The notes under the pieces were generated by a model. The model was not told the DNA's origin. It was given only the letters and a program-made list of their open reading frames with translations, and did not search any database. Source: Nonomuraea sediminis (GTDB taxonomy: Bacteria > Actinomycetota > Actinomycetes > Streptosporangiales > Streptosporangiaceae). From it: DNA of 64,000 bases. The position numbers and the translations under genes are program-made. Position 1 is the first letter of the stretch, and each line of letters starts with the position of its first letter. This document shows, one piece after another, positions 57,352 to 64,000 of this stretch. The stretch covers positions 558,001 through 622,000 of the forward strand of contig NZ_JAHDTI010000004.1 in assembly GCF_018531495.1 (NCBI RefSeq). Direction: 5' to 3'.

Positions 57352-58770
57352 ATGCGGATGGTGAAGTTCCTCATCCTCGGGGTCGTGGACGCGCTGGCCG
57401 TCTACGGGCTCGTGGGGCTGGCGGGGCAGCGGGCCTGGTGGATGTTCGGCGTCCTGCTGGCCGGGGCGGTGGCGGTCAACGCCGTCTATCTCGGCAGGCG
57501 GGCCGTTCCCGCGAAGTACCTGGCGCCCGGCGTCGTGCTGCTGCTCGTCTACCAGGTGTATGTGGTGCTCTACACCGGTTACGCGGCCTTCACGAACTAC
57601 GGTGACGGGCACAACGGGACGAAGGCGGACGCGGTGGCCGCGATCCTGGCCGGCAGTGAGATCCGGGTGCCCGGGCCCTCGGTGGCCATCCGCGTGGCCG
57701 CGCGTGACGGCGAGCTCGGATTCCTGGTGGACGGCGCGAGGGTCGGAACCCGTGCCGGGCTGGGGCCGGTCACGCCCGGCTGGCAGGCGCTGCCGTACGA
57801 CCAGATCGTGGCACGGCAGGCGGAGATCGCGGCGCTGCGGGTGCCGCTGGACGGTGGCGGACTGCGGACGGCGGACGGGATCACGGCGGCGCGGTACCGG
57901 CCGACGATCACCTACCGCGACGGAGCCATGGTCGACGCGCACGGTGTGGTCTACCGCGACGACGGGCGGGGCGCCTTCGCGGCGGCGGACGGGCGGCGGC
58001 TGAGCCCCGGCTGGAAGGTGTTCGTCGGGCCGGAGAACTTCGCCTCGGTGCTGACCAGCGCCGAGATCCGCGGGCCTTTCCTGGGCGTGCTGGTGTGGAC
58101 GTTCGCCTTCGCGGGGCTGTCGGTGGCGCTCAGCTTCGGCTTCGGGCTGGTGCTCGCGCTGGTGCTCGACGGGTTCCGGCTCTATCGGACGCTGCTGGTG
58201 CTGCCGTACGCGTTCCCCGCGTTCATGGCGGCGCTGCTGTGGCAGGGGTTGCTCAACCCCGACCACGGGTTCGTCAACCAGGTGCTGCTCGGCGGCGCGC
58301 ACGTGCCGTGGCTCGGCGATCCGTGGCTGGCCAGGCTCAGCGTGCTGGCGGTCAACGTGTGGATCGGATTCCCGTACATGTTCCTCATCTGCACCGGGGC
58401 GCTGCAGGCGATTCCCGCCCCGCTGTCGGAGGCCGCGCGGGTGGACGGCGCGGGGCCGTGGCGGGTGCTGCGGAGCGTGAAGCTGCCGCTGCTCCTGGTC
58501 TCGACCGCGCCGGTGCTGGTCGCCACGTTCGCCTTCAACTTCAACAACTTCAACGTGATCTACATGCTGACCGGGGGAGGGCCGCGGGACGCGCGGGCGC
58601 CCATCGACGTGGGCGCGACGGACCTGCTGATCTCCCTGGTCTACAAGCTGGCCTTCGGCGGGTCGGCGCGCAACTACGGGCTGGCGTGCGCCGTGTCGAT
58701 CCTGATCTTCGTGGTGATCGCGGTGGTGTCCCTCGCCGGGTTCCGGCGGGCCGCGCGGGTGGCGGCATGA
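57352..58770 (+). CDS. Maltodextrin ABC permease (MalF-like, with large periplasmic loop)
   Basis: A 472-residue MalF-type permease. It is longer than usual sugar permeases because, between helices at about residues 60-75 and 245-265, it has an external loop of roughly 170 residues (VAIRVAARDGELGFLVDGAR, VYRDDGRGAFAAADGRRLSPG) like the MalF P2 region that contacts MalE. The EAA motif is SEAARVDGAG near residue 362, and the last helices follow. This architecture supports the maltose assignment. Its stop overlaps the next permease ATG. Confidence 0.93.
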   Translation: MRMVKFLILGVVDALAVYGLVGLAGQRAWWMFGVLLAGAVAVNAVYLGRRAVPAKYLAPGVVLLLVYQVYVVLYTGYAAFTNYGDGHNGTKADAVAAILAGSEIRVPGPSVAIRVAARDGELGFLVDGARVGTRAGLGPVTPGWQALPYDQIVARQAEIAALRVPLDGGGLRTADGITAARYRPTITYRDGAMVDAHGVVYRDDGRGAFAAADGRRLSPGWKVFVGPENFASVLTSAEIRGPFLGVLVWTFAFAGLSVALSFGFGLVLALVLDGFRLYRTLLVLPYAFPAFMAALLWQGLLNPDHGFVNQVLLGGAHVPWLGDPWLARLSVLAVNVWIGFPYMFLICTGALQAIPAPLSEAARVDGAGPWRVLRSVKLPLLLVSTAPVLVATFAFNFNNFNVIYMLTGGGPRDARAPIDVGATDLLISLVYKLAFGGSARNYGLACAVSILIFVVIAVVSLAGFRRAARVAA

Positions 58771-59600
58771 GGGCTCTCAGGCACCTGATCGGCATGGCGG
58801 CCGTGGCCGTGGCGGTGTTCCCGCTGGTGTTCGTGGTGTCTGCGTCGCTGAATCCGCAAGGGACGCTGACCGGGTCGAACGCGCTCTTCTCCGAGATCTC
58901 CCTCGAGCACTACGTCACGCTCTTCCGCGACTCGCTGCACCCCTTTCCCCTCTGGTTCCTGAACTCGCTCGTGATCGGGCTGACGACCTCGGCCGGGTCG
59001 GTGTTCCTCGGGGTGTGCGCGGCGTACGCGTTCTCGCGGTTCCGCTTCCGCGGGCGGCGGGCGGGGCTCGTGGGGCTGGTCTTCGTGCAGCTGTTTCCCC
59101 AGGTCCTCGCCTACGTCGCGATATTTCTGCTCCTGTCCGCCTTCAAGGAGGTGTTTCCGCCGCTCGGGCTGGGGAGCCGGCTGGGGCTGGTCATGGTCTA
59201 CCTCGGCGGCGCGCTCGGGGTGAACACGTACCTGATGAAGGGCTTCCTCGACTCGATCCCTCGCGAGCTCGACGAGTCCGCCCAGATCGACGGCGCCTCG
59301 CACGTCCGGATCTTCTTCCGGGTCCTGCTGCCGCTGGCGGCGCCCATCCTCGTCGTGGTGGCGCTGTTCTCCTTCGTGGCGACCATGAACGACTTCGTCA
59401 TCGCCGGGCTCGTGCTCACCGACCCGGACCAGCAGACGCTCGCCGTGGGCCTCTACCAGCTCATCTCCTATCAGTTCGGGCAGAACTGGGGGGTGTTCGC
59501 CGCCGGTGCGCTGCTCGGCTCGCTGCCGGTGCTCGTCCTCTTCCAGTTCCTCCAGCGCTACATCGTCGGCGGGCTCACCTCCGGCGCGGTCAAGTCCTGA
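58767..59600 (+). CDS. Maltodextrin ABC permease (MalG-like)
   Basis: A 277-residue permease, final gene of the LacI-linked operon. The EAA loop is LDESAQIDGASHVRIFFRVLLP near residue 155. The C-terminal tail ends LQRYIVGGLTSGAVKS, the usual MalG pattern. No ATPase gene follows, so the system must borrow one such as MsiK. The last 11 bases overlap the convergent membrane protein gene. Confidence 0.93.
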   Translation: MRALRHLIGMAAVAVAVFPLVFVVSASLNPQGTLTGSNALFSEISLEHYVTLFRDSLHPFPLWFLNSLVIGLTTSAGSVFLGVCAAYAFSRFRFRGRRAGLVGLVFVQLFPQVLAYVAIFLLLSAFKEVFPPLGLGSRLGLVMVYLGGALGVNTYLMKGFLDSIPRELDESAQIDGASHVRIFFRVLLPLAAPILVVVALFSFVATMNDFVIAGLVLTDPDQQTLAVGLYQLISYQFGQNWGVFAAGALLGSLPVLVLFQFLQRYIVGGLTSGAVKS

Positions 59601-60867
59601 AGACCATGATCAGCAGGCGCTGGTAGCCCGCCGGGAGGGCGTTCTCGACGTGGACCCTGATCCGGTAGCGGCCCTTGCCCGCGTAGGCCAGGTCGGGGAG
59701 CTCCTCGCCGCCCATGAGGCTGCCGAAGACCAGGTGACCGGTGGGGCTCCGGTAGTCCAGTTCGACGACCCGGTCCCACCCCTTGCGCTCCATGGGCGGG
59801 CGGCGGGTGTACGTCTCGACGGTCGCGCAGGTCGTGGCGTCGGCGAACACCAGGATGATCGCATGCCCGGGCACGGCGGCGGCCACGCGGTTGCGCTGGG
59901 CCCGGTCCAGCACGTCGTCGGACGGCACCTCGTCGCCCTCGTACGCCTCGATGATCCCGTAGTCCGGCCACATCGTCCTGCGGACGACGGAGCGCGGCTT
60001 CACCAGGGGACGATGGGGCCGGGTGGCGCCGCACGCGCGCTCCTCGGACGCCTTCCACTCCCGGTACTCGCGATCCTTCGCGGCCTGCGTCCCGTCGATC
60101 TTCTTCTGGACCTCGGGGCAGGTGGCCGACAGGCCGTAGCCCATCTCCGTGACGTCCGGGTCGTCGCGCATGAACCGCCCGCAGAGCTCGGTCCCGTAGG
60201 CGAGCAGGGAGGCGTCGTTCTTGCGGGTGAACGCGGCTCTGTCCAGAGAACGGGCCCAGCACAGGTAGGCGGCCTGTCCTGTATCCCTCGCGCATTCGGT
60301 GTCGCGGATGGGCTTGCGGCCACGGGCCAGGTCGGCGCTGGTCAGCGCGGCCACTAGGACGAGGGGCGTCAGGAACACCGCGAGCCTGCGCGGCCACGCC
60401 GGGCGGGCCTGCCGTACGGCGAGCAGCATGAAGATCGCCGCCAGCGTGGGCGCCAGGGCGGGCAGCACGAAGAAGCTCACGCCGGGACCCCACATCCCCA
60501 GGCAGTCGCGGTCGACCACCAGGTCGACGGCGAGCCCGAGCGGCTGGCGACCGAACCACAGCAGCGGTGCGACCGTCAGCACGCGAACCGCCACGCGCCC
60601 CCAGCGGGGCCGCCCGAGCCTGGCGGAGAGCCAGACGGCGAGCAGGCCCGCGACGACCACCGGCAGGCCTCCGTAGTACAGCGGGAAGAGCCACGGGTAG
60701 ACGGGGTAGGCGAGCAGTTCCACCTGCTCGTTGAGCTCAAGGCCTGGGCACTGCGCAAAGGCCGAGAACCACGCGAATCCCCCCTCACCCCGCAGGTAGC
60801 CGTAGGTCAGGCCCGCTGCGGAAGCGGCGATGGATAAGCCCCACCAGATCCATGATCTTCTGGTCAT
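59590..60867 (-). CDS. Membrane protein of unknown function with C-terminal soluble domain
   Basis: A 425-residue protein. The first 190 residues have about five hydrophobic helices (SWIWWGLSIAASAAGLTYG, LPVVVAGLLAVWLSARLG, AIFMLLAVRQAR). The remaining 235 residues are soluble and contain cysteines (DTECARDTGQAAYLCWARS, TCPEVQKK, SEERACGATRP) and a C-terminal beta-rich segment ending YQRLLIMVF. I do not recognise a family. ATG is preferred to an upstream TTG. The promoter faces away from the E1 alpha gene. Confidence 0.72.
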   Translation of the reverse strand: MTRRSWIWWGLSIAASAAGLTYGYLRGEGGFAWFSAFAQCPGLELNEQVELLAYPVYPWLFPLYYGGLPVVVAGLLAVWLSARLGRPRWGRVAVRVLTVAPLLWFGRQPLGLAVDLVVDRDCLGMWGPGVSFFVLPALAPTLAAIFMLLAVRQARPAWPRRLAVFLTPLVLVAALTSADLARGRKPIRDTECARDTGQAAYLCWARSLDRAAFTRKNDASLLAYGTELCGRFMRDDPDVTEMGYGLSATCPEVQKKIDGTQAAKDREYREWKASEERACGATRPHRPLVKPRSVVRRTMWPDYGIIEAYEGDEVPSDDVLDRAQRNRVAAAVPGHAIILVFADATTCATVETYTRRPPMERKGWDRVVELDYRSPTGHLVFGSLMGGEELPDLAYAGKGRYRIRVHVENALPAGYQRLLIMVFRT

Positions 60868-60948
60868 GTCGGGCAAGGTACAGGTATGGCGTGGGATATC
60901 TGAGTTAGGTAGCCTTTCTGGAGGTTTTCCTGGGCACTCGAGAGGCCA

Positions 60949-61827
60949 ATGGAACGACTTGCTGACGACGAGCTCTCACGGCTGCTCCTGATCCGGTGCT
61001 TCGAGGGGAAGCTGCTCGACCTGTTCGGCCAGGGCGTGCTCAACGGCACCACCCACACCTGCCTCGGCCAGGAGTACGTCCCCGTCGCGCTGCGGCCGCT
61101 GCTCGGCCCGCACGACTGGGTGTTCAGCAACCACCGCGGGCACGGCCACTACCTGGCCAGGTTTGACGACCCCGAGGGGCTGCTTGCCGAGATCATGGGG
61201 CGCAAGGGCGCCGTGTGCGACGGCGTGGGCGGCAGCCAGCACCTGCGCCGCGACCGGTACCTGTCGACCGGCGTGCAGGGCGAGAGCCTGGCAGTGGCGG
61301 CGGGCGTCGCCTTACGCCTCAAACGCCGCGAACCCGGGCGGATCGCCTGCGTCTACATCGGCGACGGGACGTGGGGCGAGGGCGCCGTCTACGAGGCGCT
61401 CAACCTGATCGCGCTGTGGCGGCTGCCGGTCCTGGTCGTCGTCGAGAACAACGGCATCGCCCAGTCCACCCCCACGACGGCGCAGTTGGCGGGCACGATC
61501 GCGGCCAGGGCGGCGGCCTTCGGCATCCGGCACCAGCGCCTGGACACACCCGATGTCCCGGAGATCAGGGATGCGGCGGGGCCGCTGATCGAGGGCGTGC
61601 GCGCCTCGGAGCCCCTCGTGCTGGAGTTCGTCACCCACCGCGTCGGCCCGCACAGCAAGGGAGACGACACGAGAACCCCCGAGACGCTGGCCCAGGTGCG
61701 CGACTGGCACGCCGAGTATCCGGACCGTGACCAGCTGGCCCGCCTGGAGGCCCTGGCCAAGGAGCGGGTGGACGCCCTGGCCACGGAGGTGGCGGCCCGC
61801 CCGATGGCGACCTGGACGGCCGCGTGA
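60949..61827 (+). CDS. Thiamine diphosphate dehydrogenase E1 alpha subunit
   Basis: A 292-residue E1 alpha of the pyruvate/acetoin dehydrogenase type. The thiamine diphosphate motif starts at GDG (138-140) and ends at Asn167-Asn168 (VVVENNGIAQSTP), as required. SNHRGHGHYLA near residue 60 is typical of acetoin and 2-oxoacid E1 proteins. At 292 residues it is shorter than most. It is followed, with a GTGA overlap, by the beta subunit gene and then E2, an operon without E3. Confidence 0.9.
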   Translation: MERLADDELSRLLLIRCFEGKLLDLFGQGVLNGTTHTCLGQEYVPVALRPLLGPHDWVFSNHRGHGHYLARFDDPEGLLAEIMGRKGAVCDGVGGSQHLRRDRYLSTGVQGESLAVAAGVALRLKRREPGRIACVYIGDGTWGEGAVYEALNLIALWRLPVLVVVENNGIAQSTPTTAQLAGTIAARAAAFGIRHQRLDTPDVPEIRDAAGPLIEGVRASEPLVLEFVTHRVGPHSKGDDTRTPETLAQVRDWHAEYPDRDQLARLEALAKERVDALATEVAARPMATWTAA

Positions 61828-62813
61828 GGGTCGGCGAGAACCTCAACGCCGCCCTGCACGGCCTGCTGTCCGACGACCCGTCCGTCCACGTCATGGGCGA
61901 GGACCTGCTCGACCCGTACGGCGGCGCCTTCAAGATCACCAGAGGCCTCTCGACCCGCTTCCCCGACCGGGTCCTGGCCACCCCGCTCAGCGAGGGCGCC
62001 ATCGTCGGCGCCGCCTCGGGGCTCGCCCTGGCGGGCGACAAGGCGATCGTGGAGATCATGTTCGGCGACTTCGCCGCGCTGGCCTTCGACCAGATCGTGA
62101 ACTTCGCCGCCAAGTCGGTCACCATGTACGGCTCGCGCGTCCCCATCCCGCTGGTCATCCGCTGCCCGTCAGGCGGCAACCGCGGCTACGGCCCCACCCA
62201 CAGCCAGTCGCTGCAGAAGCACTTCATCGGCGTCCCCGGCCTGTCGCTGTATGAGATGTCGCCCTTCCATGACAACCGCGCCCTGCTCGACCGCATGCTC
62301 GCCACCGCCGCCCCCTGCCTGCTCTTCGAGGACAAGGTCCTCTACACCCGCCAGATGTACGGCGAGCCGGACGTGGACGAGCTGTTCACCTGGGACCTCG
62401 TCGCGGACGTGGCCCGAGTCTCCCTGGACGGCGAGGCCGACTACGCCCTGATCGCCCCCGGCGGCGTGGCGCACCGCGCGATCGCGGCCATGCGCATGCT
62501 GCTGCTCGACCACGACCTGGCCGGAACCCTGCTCGTGCCCTCCCGCCTGTACCCCTTCGACGTGGAGCCGCTGCTGCCGCTGCTGCGGGAGGCCGGGCTG
62601 GTGTGCGTCGCGGAGGAGGGCACGGCGGGCGGCACCTGGGGCTCGTATCTGGCCGCCGAGCTCCACCCCAGGCTGTGGGGTTCGCTCAGCCGCCCGATCA
62701 GCCTGGTCAGCTCGGCGGACAGTGTCATCCCCACCGCCGCCCACCTCGAACGCGACGTGCTGGTCCAGGCCGAGACGATCCGCGACGCCGTACTGGAGGG
62801 CCTGCGTGGGTGA
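61824..62813 (+). CDS. Thiamine diphosphate dehydrogenase E1 beta subunit
   Basis: A 329-residue partner subunit. VRVGENLNAALHGLLSDDP at the N-terminus and GEDLLDPYGGAFKITRGLS, then FGDFAALAFDQIVNFAAKS and RCPSGGNRGYGPTHSQSLQKHF, are E1 beta motifs; the His-containing HSQS loop is conserved. The start is a GTG overlapping the alpha stop. Its end overlaps the E2 start by eight bases. The substrate of the complex could be pyruvate, acetoin or another 2-oxoacid. Confidence 0.92.
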   Translation: MRVGENLNAALHGLLSDDPSVHVMGEDLLDPYGGAFKITRGLSTRFPDRVLATPLSEGAIVGAASGLALAGDKAIVEIMFGDFAALAFDQIVNFAAKSVTMYGSRVPIPLVIRCPSGGNRGYGPTHSQSLQKHFIGVPGLSLYEMSPFHDNRALLDRMLATAAPCLLFEDKVLYTRQMYGEPDVDELFTWDLVADVARVSLDGEADYALIAPGGVAHRAIAAMRMLLLDHDLAGTLLVPSRLYPFDVEPLLPLLREAGLVCVAEEGTAGGTWGSYLAAELHPRLWGSLSRPISLVSSADSVIPTAAHLERDVLVQAETIRDAVLEGLRG

Positions 62814-63882
62814 GATCAGGGTGCCCAAGCTCAACACCAACGACGCCGAGTACACGCTGCTCGAGTGGCTGGCCGAGGACGGCGCCCGGGTGGAGCGCGA
62901 CGACCCGGTGGCCACGGTCGAGACGTCCAAGACGGTGGAGGAGCTGGCCAGCCCCGAGCAGGGGATCCTGTCGCACGCCCTCGCCGAGGGGAAGGCGTGC
63001 GCCCCCGGCCAGGTGATCGCCTGGGTGGGGGACAGGGGCTCACCGCAGGAGAACACGCAGGCCGGCGCGGACGGCCCGATGATCACCGCGCCCGCCAGGG
63101 AGCTGCTCGACGAGCTCGGCCTCGACCCGGAGCTGGTGCGGGAGCTCGGGGTCAAGGTGGTGCGCCGGGCGGACGTGGAACGGCTGGCGGCCAGGGAGGG
63201 AGCCCCGGCGGCGCCCGGCGGGCAGGTGACACCCGGCCAGGTCCGGTCGCTCCCGAAGCACCAGCAGGCCGTGGCACGGACCGTCGCCCTGTCGCACCGG
63301 ACCATCCCCGCCGGATATACCGCGATAAAGGTGGACGTGGGGGCGGCGCTGCAGCGGGCCCGTGACGTGACCAGGCGAGCCAGGAAGCTGGTCGGCCTGC
63401 CCGACCTGCTCGTCCGAGCCGTGGCCCACCTCCACGACGACTTCCCGCTGTTCTTCGCCCGCCTGGTCGACGACACCACGGCCGAGCTCGCCGAGCGGGC
63501 GCACGTGGGTGTGACCATCGACCTCGGCACCGGCCTCTACATCCCGGTGATCAAGGACGCGAGCGGGAAGGCGCTCGAGGAGGTCGCCGAGGAGCTGGCC
63601 GGGTTCCGGCGGCTCGCGCAGCACGGCGGGTTCAGGGAGGAGCACCTGTCCGGCGGCAACATCACCGTCACGCTGCACCACGACGCAGACATCGTGATGG
63701 CGATCCCGATCGTCTTCCCCGGCCAGGCGTGCGCGCTCGCGCTCACCTCGCCGCAGCGGGACGGAGACCGCACCGTGGCCGCGATCGGCCTGGCCTACGA
63801 CCACCGCCTGCTCAACGGCAGGGACGTGGTGCTGTTCCTGCAGGCGCTGAAGGAACGGCTAGAGACGCCCGAGAGCCTGTAG
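62806..63882 (+). CDS. Dihydrolipoamide acyltransferase E2 subunit
   Basis: A 358-residue E2 with one lipoyl domain (about residues 1-78; lipoyl lysine Lys42 in VETSKTVEE), a shortened peripheral-subunit-binding domain at about 90-130 (TAPARELLDELGLDP), and the catalytic domain from about 150. The acetyltransferase active site is AYDHRLLNGRD with His333. It begins at a GTG eight bases inside the E1 beta gene. No E3 gene follows, so the complex must use lipoamide dehydrogenase from elsewhere. The last 24 bases overlap the convergent partial gene. Confidence 0.92.
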   Translation: MGEIRVPKLNTNDAEYTLLEWLAEDGARVERDDPVATVETSKTVEELASPEQGILSHALAEGKACAPGQVIAWVGDRGSPQENTQAGADGPMITAPARELLDELGLDPELVRELGVKVVRRADVERLAAREGAPAAPGGQVTPGQVRSLPKHQQAVARTVALSHRTIPAGYTAIKVDVGAALQRARDVTRRARKLVGLPDLLVRAVAHLHDDFPLFFARLVDDTTAELAERAHVGVTIDLGTGLYIPVIKDASGKALEEVAEELAGFRRLAQHGGFREEHLSGGNITVTLHHDADIVMAIPIVFPGQACALALTSPQRDGDRTVAAIGLAYDHRLLNGRDVVLFLQALKERLETPESL

Positions 63883-64000
63883 CCCGACCAGGTCGTCGGG
63901 CAGCGCGTCCGGGCTGCCGTCGAGCACCCTGGGCAGCCGTGAGCGCAGCGCCACGATCGCCAGCACGGCCATCGCCACGGCGAACAGCACGTACATGAAC
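63859..64000 (-). CDS. Membrane protein C-terminus, partial (MFS-like?)
   Basis: The right edge cuts this gene. On the minus strand an open frame runs from the edge to a TAG, encoding about 47 residues: one hydrophobic helix (MYVLFAVAMAVLAIVAL), then a polar tail (RSRLPRVLDGSPDALPDD) ending LQALGRL. This resembles the final helix and cytoplasmic tail of an MFS transporter, but the sample is small. It overlaps the end of the E2 gene. Confidence 0.55.
   Translation of the reverse strand, partial: FMYVLFAVAMAVLAIVALRSRLPRVLDGSPDALPDDLVGLQALGRL

Overview
The window is high-GC DNA from an actinomycete. The signs are GC-rich third codon positions, many GTG starts, ATGA/GTGA stop-start overlaps, an orphan receiver protein beside tRNA-Arg(CCG), an ECF42-type sigma factor with its DGPF partner, and DUF574 methyltransferase and SCO6745-like proteins. 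A Streptosporangiales or Streptomyces-like soil organism fits; I cannot name the genus. There is no prophage, insertion sequence, integrase or CRISPR array. The window begins inside a sugar-binding protein gene and ends inside a minus-strand membrane protein gene.

Layout. 1-3.5 kb: sugar ABC importer (binding protein, two permeases) with an intracellular GH29 alpha-L-fucosidase. 3.6-5.3 kb: small ABM-like protein, a 64-aa secreted Trp/Cys-rich peptide, tRNA-Arg(CCG) with its terminator, a stand-alone receiver protein, and a 10-bp G-rich tandem array. 5.3-15.5 kb: regulators and small enzymes (FAD oxidoreductase/TetR, ArsR, an unknown protein with a triple 30-bp repeat, NmrA/AraC/VOC, Lrp, ArsR-SRPBCC with two operator-like repeats and a decayed RibD-type reductase, SMP-30, Lrp, VOC, TetR).

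15.5-23.4 kb is the most unusual part. A fragment of glutamyl-tRNA reductase, HemC and oxygen-dependent HemF lie on the plus strand; HemB, HemH and a Cys-rich 152-aa protein lie on the minus strand. Divergent from hemB are a 41-aa membrane protein, a C39-peptidase ABC exporter and a 43-aa precursor peptide with a Gly-Gly leader. These are followed by a paralogue of the Cys-rich protein and a LuxR-type response regulator. I read this as one uncharacterised system linking tetrapyrrole synthesis to export of a leader-processed peptide.

23.7-31 kb: PhnB-like VOC protein, hydroxyacid-oxoacid transhydrogenase, CGNR protein, arginase-family enzyme, secreted DUF4434 protein, secreted multidomain GH29-like enzyme. 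31-37 kb: TPR-type protein, ECF42 sigma factor with DGPF protein, SCO6745-like protein and SDR, alpha/beta hydrolase. 37-49.5 kb: secreted GH28 pectinase with two carbohydrate-binding modules, methyltransferase, sugar-acid dehydratase, quinone oxidoreductase, HTH protein, membrane protein, a YCII protein lacking its DGPF segment, DUF998, MHS transporter, secreted M14 carboxypeptidase.

49.4-51.9 kb: four overlapping genes for DNA alkylation repair (Ogt, a 2OG-Fe(II) oxygenase, an Ada-type zinc domain protein, AlkB). 52-59.6 kb: LacI regulator divergent from a maltodextrin-type operon (GH13, esterase with a starch-binding-like C-terminus, MalE/F/G-like importer). 59.6-64 kb: membrane protein, E1 alpha, E1 beta and E2 of a 2-oxoacid dehydrogenase without E3, and the C-terminus of a membrane protein. 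Neither sugar importer encodes an ATPase, so both probably use a shared MsiK-type ATPase elsewhere. Convergent gene pairs overlap at their 3' ends again and again.
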